A DNA stretch of 64,000 nt from NCBI GenBank assembly GCA_963971225.1, contig OZ020269.1, positions 24,714,963 through 24,778,962 of the forward strand, read 5' to 3'. Origin of the DNA: Melieria omissa (Eukaryota; Arthropoda; Insecta; Diptera; Ulidiidae). A model generated the notes under the pieces. That model had not been told where the DNA came from and made no database searches. It saw only the letters and a program-made list of their open reading frames with translations. Below, one piece after another: positions 1 to 13,301 of the stretch. Position numbers and translations under genes: made by a program. The first letter of the stretch is position 1. Each line of letters opens with the position of its first letter.

Positions 1-1480
1 CACAAACGCCACAAAATGTGGCTTTGTAGTAAAAGTTTTAAATTTTACTGGTGGCGGCACATTTCTTCAGCCTTTCGGTTCGGTTGGGCTCGTCTGGTTG
101 CGAGTTTGTTGGCGATTTTGGCAAAGCTGCAAACATAAATGAGAAACGAAAATTTTATAAAAACAAACTGAGCAAAACATGAAAAATAACGCGCGGAAGT
201 GGGAGCTGAAGAAGTTAAAGTAAAAAAAAAGAAACATCAGGCGTTCAGCCAGCGAGATGCAGCGGCTGGAAAATGTATATGAAAACCATCGAAGAGGCAG
301 CTGTGATTTTTATGATTAGGCAATACAACAGCAGTTAAAACAGAAACAACAACAACAAAAAAGCAGTCATACTGATTGACAGCAATCAGCAACAGCGACA
401 CCGGAGTCAAAAATTGCTTCATATCTGGCTTTGAGTTGGTCTTCAATTTGTGGTTTTCCCGCGCCATATTTGTAGTGTTGTACGCGCGCCGGGGGGCCAG
501 AGGGGAGAGCTCAAGATGAGCGGTCATTATGAGCGCAGTGGTCGTCGATGACGATGCCGATGCGATAATGTCGCCATGGTCACACAGCTGACCAGTTGAC
601 TGCTTACGAACGCATAGGCGGATGCAACAGTAGCAATGGCAACAACAACAACAATGACAACAACAGCAACAGCAACGGACGGCGACAGCAATTAAGCATT
701 CAATATTATCGCTGTGATATAAAATGTCGGAGCTGCCCATCCGTTCATGTTGTCTGCAGTTTGTCGGTTTATTGATTTTTCTTTCGTTTTTTTTTCTTGA
801 TTGATTTTTTGGTTTTCTTTGCTTTACTGCACATTAAATTTAATGTTGTTGTTGTTGTTTTTGTTGTGCTTTTATATGGCCACGACCTGCAGATGAGTCA
901 TGTGTGTATGTATGGTAATTGCGGGTTATCAACTCATTTTAACAGCCAAAAATTGAGACCAAAAGGAAACAACCACAATTCAAAGTTTTCTCAATCATGC
1001 GCGACGTCAAGGTGGCGTTTATTGTTATTTAAGCAAATTATGCAATACGCTCAACGTTTGGTGGCTGATGTTGCAATGCAAGAAGTCAATGGCTGGCTGG
1101 CTGTAATTATAGGCCAGAACTTGTAATTATCCACTTACTGTAACTGGCTTTAGTTAATTATTTATTTAATACGAATTTGGCGGTTTTCAATTATGCACCA
1201 AAGCCACAATTAAATGTTGCATAGTCGCGGTAACGTAATAGAGATGTGCGCAGAAAATTTGACACACTCACACAGACCTAAGGAGGTGAAGACTGTTTGT
1301 GTTTTAGGAGCAAAAATTACCTTAAATATTTCATTTCAAATACGACACAATAGTTGACAAGTAAGCCAGCTCAGCCAGAAAAGGGCCCTAAGATGGTGGA
1401 GCCAACGTTGGACACTGGCACATAAGAACACTGGCACAAAATGTTTTCTTCTTCATTCTCAGAACCTCACTTGCAGCATT
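1..1480. other. Non-coding spacer with CAA/GTT triplet tracts
   Basis: No supportable gene. The stretch holds CAA-type triplet runs (about 335-360 and 640-680) and a GTT run near 843-870. These give open frames that are mostly poly-Cys, poly-Val or poly-Gln on one strand or the other. They lack domain character and are rejected as coding. Confidence 0.6.
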
Positions 1481-1499
1481 GCTAATTGAAAGAATGTCC

Positions 1500-2520
1500 A
1501 AACTGCTGGATGTGCCTTCCTAAAGTCCAGTGACTAGTAAGAATTGTTAGAGTAGATGCGATTTTGTCCCAATACAAGTTTAACGGTCCTCTTAAAATAG
1601 AAGCCATTGTGCCATACAACAAGACCAGAAGCTTTGGTTTTTGCTTTTTGGTCCTCTTAAGGTTTACTTTGGGCCAGATTTCCCTGAAGACCCTAAAAGC
1701 TCGTTCCAACATTCTTTTCTTCATTCACAGTCTTTTCAATTTTATAGGTACACCACAAGTCCAGGGGCATTTTGGCCCTCTTACGATTTAATTTGGGCCA
1801 GGTTTTCCTGAAGATCTGAAAAGTTCGTTCCTACGTCTTTTTCTTCATACACTTCTTTCTCATTCACAGTCTTCTTCTATCTACAGATCATTGAGCAGTT
1901 AGAACTGATCCAGGAACAGATAAACAGGAGAAGCCGTTGTACACCGCAAGTCCAGGATCTGTTTGGACCTCTTATGATTTAAATTTGGGCCAGGTTTTCT
2001 TGAAGATCCGACAAGATCGTTCCTACGTCTTTTTCTTTATACACAGTCTTTCTCATTCACAGTTTTCTTCGATCTACAATTTATTGAGCAGTTAGAACTG
2101 GTCCAGGAGTTGTTCAGTCCTCTTAAGGTTAAGTTTGTGTCCACTTTCCTTGAAGACCCTAAAAAATGGTTCCAACGTTTTTTTTTCGTCATTTGCAGTA
2201 CTCTTCATTCTACAGTCCAGGACCAGTTAGAACTGCTACAGTAGATATCATTCTATTACATCACAAGTCCAGAAGCTTGTCGGCCTTCTTATATGTAGAT
2301 AAGTTCGGACCAGATTTCCTGCAGTCCCGAGAAGATGGTTCCAACGTTCTTTTCATATTTCACAGTCTTTTTCATTATTTTTCAGTGAACCGTCAGAACT
2401 GCCACACTAAAGGTCATTGTGTTACACTATAAGCCCAGCAACTGTTCGGTCTTCTTAAAGTTTATTTTGTGTCAGGTTTCTCTCAGGTTAGGTTCCTTTA
2501 TTCATTCACAGTCTTTTTCA
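1500..2520. repeat. Degenerate tandem repeat, units of roughly 200 bp
   Basis: A phrase built from 'aagtccag', 'cctcttaagg/cctcttatga', 'tttgggccaggttt', 'tgaagacc/tgaagatc', 'cgttccaacgt/cgttcctacgt' and 'cattcacagtcttt' recurs about five to six times in the same order. Units differ by substitutions and small indels, so this is an old array. Short open frames here are by-products of the repeat. A related phrase ('gtccagttagaactgcc') recurs near 36713, so the family is probably dispersed. Confidence 0.7.
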
Positions 2521-2529
2521 TTCTGAAAT

Positions 2530-5500
2530 GAAATGAATTATGACTATGAATTATGAATGAAATTAAGAATGAATGAATGAATTAAGGATTGATTCGAAGC
2601 CGATTTAAAGCACAACCACATTTCAATGAGGAGCAAAATAATGGATAAGTTTCAAGCCGCCATTGCAAAGTTGCATGAATTAGACAACGCATTACTACTT
2701 CATGTGGGACATTCTACAGATTTAGCTTTGCTGCAACTATTTTATGTTTCTAAGCATGAAAAAAATGATCTGTGGTATAAGATTTGAGTCCAATAAAGCA
2801 GTCATTAAGAAGAAGAATAGAAGTCATCAATAGAAGTCATTGAATAAAATTTTTTTTTTGACCTCAAAAAATCCTATTATTTGAAGGACATCAAAAAATG
2901 TATTAAACAGCAGCTTTTGATGCAAAAAACTTGTCTCAATGTGGCATTGATTCAATTTGAATGCACTCTCAAGCTTAAAATGTAAAAGTAAAAAGTAAAG
3001 CAATAACTTAATTCATATTCATTGAGTTTTACTGCTAATCAATAGGTGCATTGTCCTTAGAGTAGCCATGACCGCCATTCGTAATGCCGCTTTATAATTA
3101 TTATCCACTGAAAAGCATATCAAATGCATGTTGCATCAATCGAAAGACTTAGGAAACAAACTACATTTACCAACAGCCTTAAATCCAAAAACCTCCCTTC
3201 GTTACATATTATGGCCAAACCATAAAACCAATTTCAACACATCTACACTAACCACAAAGCAACTAATTTGCTCATAAAACCAAAGACTTAGGCAACAAAC
3301 TTTACTATGCCAAACTAATTGCAACTTCTTGCAAACTGTTTCAGTGTCTATAGTAAGAAATTGAAAGTGGCCAAAAAGTTAATAATACAGCTTCCAGTCA
3401 ATGAATACTATAACGAAACGCCCAGAAAAAAATAAATAGACCAACGCATTCGCACTCGCTGGCAACGACAGCCAACAAGCAGCAAAGCGCGTCAGCAACA
3501 AGGCAAAACCTTGATCTCGAAATAACTTATGGAATCCCCCAAGCTGGTGGTGCAGTATATCTGTGCATAAGTGTGTGTGTGTGAGTGTGTGTGAGCACAA
3601 CTAAAGGCGCTAAACGGTCACAACACGCATAGCGGCAAACCGAAACCAAACAGCGACATCGACGCGGCAGTGGGGAAAAAATCTCAATCATATGGCGTGG
3701 CCTTTGGAAAATCAACAGCCAAAGCCATGTGTGCAACCGCAATACAAGTTGCAGCAACAACAACCACAATGGTTGCTTTTGTAGGATGAATCATACAAGC
3801 AGCCGAAATAACAACAACAACAGCGCCAACTGTTGGCAGCATCCGCAAAATCTTAACTGGGCTCGTTTTGAATGGCAGCGCTTATAAAAATAACAACAAA
3901 AACAACTATAGCAGAAATAAAACTAACAGCAAAAGCAACTAAGACAACAAAAACAACAACTACACGCAGTGGTTTGTTGGCAGTTGAAAGTGAAAGGAGT
4001 TGCCGCATGCTGGCGTCCACTGCAACCAACACTTTGGCGACAGTTCAGTTCGAAAGTGTGTGCGTGTGCGTGTGTGTGTGTATGTGTCACACACATGCAA
4101 TTTGCATGCAGTGAGCAATAATAACAACAGCGCCAACAACCATAAATAGCAGTGATTACAATTTATTAAAGCGAGCACAAGGAGCATTTCGCACAGTTTC
4201 TTCTTTCTGCTTTCTGCTTTTCTCTTTCACTCTTTCGATATGTGTGCAGCATTTGAGAAATTGATGTGACAATGCATAATTTTTGTTTTACTGCTGCAAC
4301 AACAACAACAACAACAACAACTATAAATAGCATCAGCGCTTCAGATAACTTATGCCGAAGCGCTGTAACTGCCACAAAGGGGGTGGAACAGCAGCAATCA
4401 GCAACATTAACCGTAACAATTGTTGTTGTTGGCCATGGCCAAAATTGTAGGTGGACTTTGATGCTGAAAAACGAATGTGTGGCAAAATGCTTTTAGTGGA
4501 AATTTTCAATTGAATTGCATAAATTTCACTGTCATGGGTCGTGTCCAGTGGTCATTAGTCCAATTTTCAGTTGCAAGAGTGGCTGTGCAGCTCAGTAGAT
4601 GTGTTGTCTTGGCTTTGGAAAAGAAACAAACGTAACTTGAGAGCAACGAAAATTTTCTTTATGTTGTGCGGAATAGTCAATGTTGTGGCAAATTGGTTGA
4701 TCAGCTGGATTTGCATACTGATTTGTTGAACTAAATTATAGAATAATTTCTAATTCTTATATTTTATTTTTCCATATTTTTTGGGAGTTTAAATGGTTTG
4801 ATGCTTTTGCTTTGACTTTGATATATTTTATTTTATTTATTTATTTTTATTTATTTATTTATTTATTTTATTGTAATATTGGATTTGATTTGCTTTTACT
4901 ACAACCAACACCATTTAAGTCTCTCTGATGGCCATTTTCAGCGCCAACCAAGCATTCTTTACTTCGAAAAAGGTTGCAAAGACCCCAACATTTCAAACTC
5001 TAACGCTTTTCCTTCAATTCAGTAAAAATCTAATTAATTAAATAATAAATTTCCATCGATTTTGATCGGCAACAATACAACAATATTTCATTTTAAAACA
5101 ATATTGTACACTTATTTCATTAATTCAATTCACCTGATTACATGTATGTAGCTCCATGTTCAAGTGCTCCACTTGTTCAGCACTTTAAAACAAAGCAAGG
5201 AAAATCCACCACAGTCGCATTGAACGGTTTGTGTTATCTCCATTCAAACTTGAACTAAACCTTGAGTAAATAATTTACAATTGAAATAAAACTCTTTAGC
5301 ACTTAATGTACTGGCAACAGCGCAGTCGCACGACAACACCAAACACCATCAGCACAACCAACCAACCAACAGCGACCAGCAATAATAGCCATCACAATGA
5401 CAATAACAACAAAATTACGCGGCACAGAGCAACAGCGATCAAGATTAAGAGCAAACATTTTCACTTTCTTTTTCAAGGCAAAGCGCTTTTTGCCTTTGAG

Positions 5501-6640
5501 ACGGTAGAAGAAAGAGCCTCAAGTCTCAAACAAAACAGCGCACTGTGCAGCGCTTTGTAGAAAGCAACAACAACAACAGCAACAACAACCGAAAGCCGAA
5601 CTAAAGCCAAAAATGCACAAAATAAAAGAATAAGTGTACGTAAATTAAATGCGAACAAACTCCCAACAATGGCACAGACTTGCGTTGTTATTGTTGTTGA
5701 GTTTTTTTTTTCTTTTGGCTCTTTTAAATTATTGAACGCTTAGTTGTTTTTTGTTTCAATATTGTATCGCAATAGTTGCATCTGCAAAGGTGAAGGTAAG
5801 CGCGCCAAATGTCGTCTGTGTTGTTGGCGGTGTCGGTGAATGTCGTTGTCGTTGGTTGTTGTTTGTTGTTGGTTGTTATGTTTTACTTGTCTGTTGCCCT
5901 GATTGTCGAAACAATAAAAGTATAGTTTTTGGTTATTAATAATTTTATATTTAGATTTATTTGTAGATTAGTAGTCAACTTTTACTTTGACATTCATAAA
6001 TATTTTCGCATAGATCGGTGTTGATAAGAATGTAGTTTCGAAATTTCTATATACGGACAATCGAATAAGGCTTAATATAAAATATTTATCAAATATGTAT
6101 GGAATTTAAGTTTTAATTGCAGGTTTTCATAATAAAAATAATACAGACTAAAAACACAGACACAGATGTGTGAGTTTTCTAATGTCTACTGTTAATGTTT
6201 AATGTTAAGTTTACTGTCGCCTGGACCGTCGTAGAAAGAATGCAAAAAAATAAGGGAATACAACCTTCGAAAAGAGTAAATAGAGGAGTTGGATTTTCAC
6301 AAGCTGTGTTGAAAAATTAGAAAATCAAAGTGAAAAAAGAAGAAAGAATTGTAAACAAAGTGAAGTGTTAAAAAATTTAAGTGCAGAACTCATCGAAACA
6401 GAAAAAAATTGGTCATGGGATGCTAATACACCCACCTCTGAATGAACCTGCAAGCAATTCGGTAGTCGACTACAGAAATAACTCACTTCTAGTTTACTCT
6501 CATGACCTAACTATAAGCTAACAACAAAGTAATGCAGAACTTAAACTTAGAAGTTCTTGCTGGTTTAGGTGAGTTTTATTTCTCTTTACTGATCAAACAA
6601 TATAGTATCGTCTGTAATGCGATAACATATCCCAGGTAGG
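2530..6640. other. Non-coding spacer with microsatellites
   Basis: No gene recognised. Contains GT/TG runs near 3567-3594 and 4057-4090, a CAA run at about 4298-4323, a TTTA-type run at 4818-4880, and CAA runs near 5568-5590. The surrounding sequence is AT-rich and unstructured to my eye. Confidence 0.55.
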
Positions 6641-7660
6641 TTGATCGGCTAAGTGGCCGCCACCAGCATCACTTAAGCCATGTGGCCCACTGTTTTGCTA
6701 GGAGCAGGGGGGAGCTTCACCTAAATACTTAACATAAGATGAGAGCCAATTGGTAGTTCCAAAGAATTGTTCAACCCTTGCAGGGTCTCGCGGCTTTGCA
6801 TGCATGTTTAAAGTCAATGGGCCCACATTTATCAAATTTCAATGCTTTCTGACTTATAAATCAGAATATATTCCATATTAAAAATTTAGGTTGTATGGAA
6901 GGTTCCACACACACCTGTCGGGTCGTATTTGCGCTGTGTAGATTGCCGAGATTTAGACAAGACGTATATTCCGTGAAAGATTCAGCTCAATCGGCCTTCT
7001 AGTTTTTGAGTTTTTGTGTCGTTTGACCACGAAACAAATAAACAGACATTCATTTGTATATACTTATATGTATATCTTTTCTAGCTATGCAGCTTAGAAA
7101 GAATAGGAAACGCCGGACATTCATAGATCATTGGTATTCACATTCGCAGTCTTCATGCCTGCAACTTCTGCAAGAGCCATTGTACAGTAAACTTAGTCTT
7201 TTGGTATGTTGACCCATGAATCAATGTGCAAATGTGACTCTCACGAGAATCCTTCTGGGAGCTCAACATATCCCAATAGAGGCTTATGTGTACAGAAATA
7301 GTTTTTGTATAGAGAGGTTTGTTCTTTTTAGTACTTACTACAGAGTTTTTTTAAATTTAGATTTACTGATACATGACTCTTTTAGTTCAAGAATAGATAA
7401 AAACCGATGTTTTCCTAAAAACTTTGCACGTATGTCTGTCAGTTTATAATATTATGTTCCATTATCTCGTAATCTGTGTTACACAATCTGCTTATTTTGT
7501 TGTCAACTAGGCCAAGTTTGTAGAGGTGCCTGACAAGTTTCAGACAAACTGTCCTTTTAAACTGTCACATAGCATCATTACGTGGCTTCTATCTAAAAGT
7601 GCCCTTTTCGAATCAAATTAAACAAATTACTTAAAACTAACTAATCCACTACTGTTTTTC
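6640..7660. other. Non-coding spacer with a fragment of a dispersed repeat
   Basis: No gene recognised. The phrase at about 6785-6830 ('ctcgcggctttgcatgc', then 'tttaaagtcaatgggccc') closely resembles the starts of the elements at 31246 and 62547. This is therefore probably a third, fragmentary copy. A GC-richer patch at 6640-6720 could be another transposon remnant but has no readable domain. Confidence 0.4.
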
Positions 7661-7912
7661 CCGCATTCAAGATTACTTTTTTGACCCAGGTATGAAATTC
7701 CTATTTCAAGATGATTTTATCGAAATAAACATTGAACCGGGACCTGTGAATGGACTTTCTGTATCATTTTGTTGTTGTTGTTATTCCCGCATTCAAGATT
7801 ACTTTTTTGGCCCAGGTATGAAATTGCTGTTTCAAGATGATTTTATCAAAACAAAAATTGAACTGGGAGCTGTGAATGGACTTTCTGTATCATTTTTTTG
7901 TGATTCAATATT
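7661..7912. repeat. 126-bp tandem duplication (two copies)
   Basis: The segment beginning 'ccgcattcaagattactttt' at 7661 recurs at 7787. The following sequence, ending 'ctgtgaatggactttctgta', is shared with about a dozen differences. The second copy carries a GTT expansion at the junction. No protein function is evident; the short frame across it simply repeats itself. Confidence 0.85.
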
Positions 7913-9040
7913 CAAACAAATATAAGTTTTTAGATTTGCATGGGATAACTAACTGATCATTGACCACAATAAAGCAATACGTACTTCATTGTAGGCAGAT
8001 TTCAACTGTGGGTTCTAGTTCAAGATTGAAGTTGGTTGAAGTCTACAGGTTTCTTTCATTTCTACAAGATTTTTTAATTTCAACATAGATCGTAGTTAGT
8101 TGATTTGATGATCATTTGGCATATGGAAAGGTCCCTCACGGTGGGGTGAGACCTCAGGCAGAACAGTACACAGTTTTTAAAGGCATACAAATATTGCAGG
8201 AAGAAAGGAATTCCTTAATTTCTACATTGTTATTTATTAACAGATCATTTATAATTATGGAAGTATTTCAATAACCTACACTCTTCTTTTCTAAATCAAA
8301 ATTAAAAACAAGACTGAAGAATGTCACTTATATTTTAGAACAAAAAATTAATGATTAATTATTAAAGTTAAGAAAAACCAAGAGCAGAAGAAAGAAAAAA
8401 TGTGGATACCTTACAGTAGAACGACCAGGCCATGCGGCATAGTTTGTAGAAATAACTCTGCAAAGTGTGGCATGTTGAATTTCCTGATCTGATCCTAGGA
8501 AGAGCAAAAGTAGATCCAAATACAGCAATTAAATTTTACTGATTTTGAATTAATTTTCTGTAAACATTTGCTCGTACAAAGACATAAACATACTCCAACT
8601 CAATTACTCGTTTTTCAAGCTCAAAGAAAATATTTACTCTTAAACTGCAAAGTCAGTTTTTCCTGCAAGTGTCATTCGAATGGGGAAGTGACATGTAATC
8701 GTAATGATCAAACTGACAGACACGCATGTAACTTGTGCAAATATTTTACACAATTTCAACAATTAAAAAAAATCGGCGTTGTTGCTGTTGTTGTTGCCTT
8801 TTGAGGAAGTTAGCGTTAGCCAACACCGGCAGACACAAATTTTCCTATTTTATGATTTCGCTTGAACAGCAAATGAGCAAATTTGTCTGTGCGTGTTTGT
8901 GTGTGTTTGCATTATTTGTGTGTTTATGTTTATCTAACACACTTAGCAAAGACCATTGCGCGCTCATATCTGTACGAGTCCGAAGTATGTAAATGGTAAA
9001 CAATTTGCCGCAAATTATTTTGTGCGTTCGCTTTTGACAT
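7913..9040. other. Non-coding spacer
   Basis: No gene or recognisable mobile element seen. Contains short TG-rich and GTT tracts (about 8780-8800 and 8885-8935). Confidence 0.5.
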
Positions 9041-9540
9041 TTTCTGCAGCTGTGCCGCGTACGGGGCTGACCGTACAAAATGCCGCAAATATTGCAAAAT
9101 AAAAACGCAACTCCATCGAAGCGAGCAAATGCAAACGAAAAAACCGGGAGCACAGCGCCCCAAAACAGTGGCACGAACGTTCGAACGCATGCAACACGGT
9201 GGCGAATTCGAATGCGAATGCGAAATGCCATCATCACTTTCACTAAAAAATGATATAATGGACGTTTGCCAGTGCCCGAGCGGCCGCGGCCGCGGCGGCA
9301 TCACGGCCACGGCTGCTGCTGCTGCTGCGGCTGCGGCTACCAAAGACCAAACACCAACACCAACACAAATACAAAATACCAGCACCAACAGCACCGCCAA
9401 CGCCAGCAGCAGCCACGGTGGCTTTAGTAATAAAACAGTGGCAACCAGTGCACCGGCATCGGCATTAGTAATGGTCAAAGCAGGCGGATAATAGACAACA
9501 ACGCCTGCCTGCGCCACCAACACTGCGAACATCCACTGCT
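9040..9540 (+). other. CpG-rich island with a 120-codon open frame of unknown status
   Basis: This 500-bp patch is much richer in GC and CpG than its surroundings and includes GC-only runs at about 9280-9300. On the plus strand an ATG frame at 9129-9491 encodes 120 residues. It has an Ala run, then Thr/Pro/Gln and Asn/Ser/Thr-rich low-complexity sequence and an Ala/Val-rich tail. That composition resembles disordered fly proteins, but I recognise no domain, and a long antisense frame (8930-9532) exists for the same compositional reason. No splice partner or polyadenylation signal could be tied to it. It could be an unannotated exon, a promoter or enhancer, or a chance frame. Confidence 0.25.
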
Positions 9541-10190
9541 GGCCTCACGAGTGGTCATCACCACATAAAACTCTAGTGGTTCCTCTTGTTGTTGTTGTTG
9601 CCATTACCATTACAATTGTGCAGCCCAGCTGACACAGCATTTTAACCAAAAACCACCTCTTCAACAACATGCGGCATGCCTCCCGTTTTCATTTGGTTTT
9701 ACTTTTTTGTTTTTGTTTTTCTTCCTTTACTTACAACGCTACAAGTTTAATTTGCGTTTAGCGGTTTTTTTTATTTTTACATTTTTGTTTTTGCTGCTAT
9801 TAAATATTGTTGTTGTTGCTGTTGTACTTGAAACTTCAATTCATTGGTGCGCTTCCTTTGCAGTGTTGCTGTTGTGTTGTTTTTATTGTATTCGAGTTGG
9901 TGTGTTTTTCTTCACTTTTTCTCTAATTGTTAAGATTTTAATTACTGTGCAATGAGTATTTGTAATTCGTTGTTTCAGTACCGTTGTTGTGGTTGTTGTT
10001 AAAGTGAAATTTTAAAATTTGCCTTCCGGTGTGATGCGATTTGTTGTGTCTTGAGAGCCATTGAGCGGATTTTAGTTGCTGCAATGCCAAGTTGCCGATT
10101 GTTGCTCATAGCAACTGGCCGCAGGGTGAACGACGCGTGATGAAGATGCAAAGCAATGGCTGGACGTGGCCGTGAGTAATGCATGCATAC
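9541..10190. other. Non-coding spacer
   Basis: T-rich and GTT-rich. The short open frames are Phe/Leu/Val homopolymer-like translations of poly-T and GTT tracts. Nothing supportable. Confidence 0.5.
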
Positions 10191-11275
10191 AAAAGACTTC
10201 CTTATGTTTGGGGTAAATTGCCTTAGCGAAGATTATTGTTTTTGGAAAATTGTTTCAAGTTTATGAATTATAAAATGTATGTTTTATTGTTTGAAATATT
10301 TGAGTTTTCGAAGAAAAAAAGTATAAGTTTTAGAAAACAGAATAAAGAAATAAAACAGAAATAATTTTTATTTTTTACAAAAACAAAAAGCTTTATTAAT
10401 TCATGTTTTTATTATGAATTATTTTTTTATTTTATTACAAAAAACAAAGACAAGTTTGTTATCTTATTTATTTCTTAATGAATTTTTCTTGTTTTTTATT
10501 AATTTTGATATTTTAATATTTTATATTTTATTTTTTTATTATTTTATGTTTTTAATAAATTAGAAACATAAAAAATAAATACTAAATAAGAATAAAAATG
10601 TCCAATAACAAAATAAAAAATAAAGTATTATAAAATAAAATAAAATGTAATAAAATAAAATAAAATAAAATAAAATAAAATAAAATAAAATAAAATAAAA
10701 TAAAATAAAATAAAATAAAATAAAATAAAATAAAATAAAATAAAATAAAATAAAATAAAATAAACTAAAATAAAATAAAATAAAATTTAAATTAAATTAA
10801 AAAAAATAATATATTAAACCAAAACAAAATAAAAATTATAAATTATTAATTTTTTATTTTATTAAAACAAATAAAAAACATTTTATATTTTTTAATTTGT
10901 ACATTTTTAAAAATTTATCTATGTATTTATTGTTTTGTTTTATTTTGTATTGAATTATATATATTTTTTTATTTTTTTTTTTCATAAAAAAAAAATAAAA
11001 AACAAATTATTTAAGTCATTGAAAAATCGTATTATTATAAAAAAATGATAAAAAAAAAATTAAATATAAAAATTAAAAATTAATTTTATGAAATAGAAAA
11101 TATGAAATACCATTTTATATTTTTTATACACATAAACAATTTTTCAAAATTTATTTTTTATTGCATTTTTTTTAATTAGAATTTTTTTATTATAAATGTA
11201 TTTAATATTTATAAAAATCGTATCTCAAGATACCTAGAAAACTATTTTTATATTCTTTTATAATCTAATTTTATC
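10190..11275. repeat. Extremely AT-rich block with a TAAAA array
   Basis: More than 1 kb of almost pure A/T. Its centre (about 10650-10787) is a near-perfect TAAAA pentanucleotide array with one C-containing variant unit (about 10764). Flanking sequence is degenerate A/T without long open frames. It may act as a boundary or simply be replication-slippage sequence. Confidence 0.85.
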
Positions 11276-13301
11276 TTATTGCTAAGCAGCCTGAGTGCGG
11301 TTTGTGTCCTCAGTCTTTTGTTGACTCAATGAGAATTAGAGCAGTCGCTGCTAATATAAGTTTCACACCTACGTAACTTTCTTACTCGTTGGGCATTTTT
11401 AGCCATTCAAGGTCAATGTCAAGAGCTAATGACACCGTCTACCAAAACTTAGTTTAGCCAAAACTTAGCTTAGATATTGCCGGCAGACGGCAAATAGTGC
11501 TAATTCTTTGCTACACGCTAAAGGAAGCTAAAGGATGGTGCTGAGCGCCCAACAACAGCAAGAAACGAAACGTTATTTGTAAGAAGAAGAGTATTTGTTT
11601 ATCGCTAAACTGGTTTGGGTTTGGCAGCGTCTTCTGCTTTTAAAGCCATTAACAATGGCACGAGGCGTGCGTCGACAATCAATCGAAAAGCAGATACCAC
11701 GAGATTAACAACATTATGCCAGAGACGTATATGCTACTATATATAACTATTATACTTGTATCTATATGTATGTCATTTCAACATCACAAAAATGTTGTTG
11801 TTCGCTTTGACGCATGCAACAAATCAAGTGGCGTCAACGAAGCGCAGCGACATCATAATGAATTCATTTAACACCGGAGCACAATGCGAACGCCAGCGCT
11901 ATAAATCAATTATGAAGTGAGCACAAATTTATACCGTTAATAAAGCAACAGCAGCAGCCGCTTAGGCAAGAAACGAAGACAAACAAATTGAGCGCCCAAA
12001 CACAAAATAAAAATTCCAATGAAACAATGCCAGAATTACCAAATGTCAAAAGGGAAAAGTTACAAAATCTTTTTGAAACAATGCCAATGCCGACGAGTGA
12101 TTTGTCTGCTATTTGTGTGACTAAATAAATAAATGTATTGTGTTGACATATTGGTTGATCTATGCGCGCACGTCTCTTCATGTGTGTGTGAGTGTGCATG
12201 GCAGCAATTGTCGCTTGCCGCTTACCGCATTGACGCTTTCACAATGCAGATTCAGCATTATGCGTTATACAATGCTTTGCAACAACAACAACAATAATAC
12301 ACAAAAAACATACCAACAGTGACAAGAAGAAATAATGACAAAAGCAGCCACAACAACAGCAACAATAGCAATAAAGCTCGACAATTTTCCGCGTCTATGC
12401 AGAAATTCACACGAAATTGCAGATGTGATGCAAATGCGTTGCGGCCACTTAAACGCGTTAAGAAGCAACAACAACAACAAAAACAGTAACAACACAGCAT
12501 AAGACTTAAAAGCGTGACAGCAACACTTGTCGTAAGTGCAATTTGCGACATGCAAAAAGGCGTCGCACAATTGCTGGAATTGTGCGTAGAGTTTGCGTTG
12601 GTTCGACTGCGCGTGTGTGTCTGTGTGTGCGTGTATGGGTGGGTGTTGCGTGTTTAGCCTTTGTTCGCGCGTAGAGGCGCATGCGCGCTTAAATGGCACC
12701 CGCACTCATTTGTCGCGCATACAAATTTAATTAAATTGGATTTTGGGGCTATTGCAGGGGATTAGCTTTGAAATTGTCTTTGTTTGGGCGGCGGCAGCGG
12801 CGGAATGGGCGCAATGTTACGATGTTACCGGCGGGATTTACCACTAACAATTGACCTCCTAACTGTCAACCGCACAGCGTTACTTGCGTGCTGGTTTGTC
12901 TGTGTAATTGTGAATGAACAGCGCACAGTTTGTTTCTTAAGTCTTTCGTTTATGCTGTGCCGCATGAAGCTCTGAGTTATTGAGGCTTTGTTGTCAGTTT
13001 AATATTATTCATAATTACTTTTCACAATGCATATGCATATGTATGTGTATATAAATATATATATTCACATATTTATATGTATTTTGTTTTTGGTTGCTCT
13101 GCTGCCAGTTGCTTTGAGTTATTGAGGCTTTGTTGTCAGTTTAATATTATTTTGTTGATATTTCACAATTTATGTGCACATATACATATGTATATATTAT
13201 ATACATAGTATATGCATATTATTGTTGGTGTTGAAAGTTTTCTTATAACAACAAATTTTCTTCTAAAGAAAATCTTTTAAATAACACTGCACAACAGCAT
13301 G
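11276..13301. other. Non-coding spacer with a 142-bp partial duplication
   Basis: No gene recognised. A short GC-rich stretch lies at 12590-12690. The phrase 'gagttattgaggctttgttg' plus 'tcagtttaatattat' occurs at 12974 and again at 13116, 142 bp apart, showing a local tandem duplication with diverged AT-rich filler between. Confidence 0.55.

Noticed and set aside
8930..9532. 200-codon minus-strand open frame
   Set aside because: Composition (Val/Leu/Ala runs) is the antisense of a GCT/GCC-rich patch; no domain, start context or splice support.
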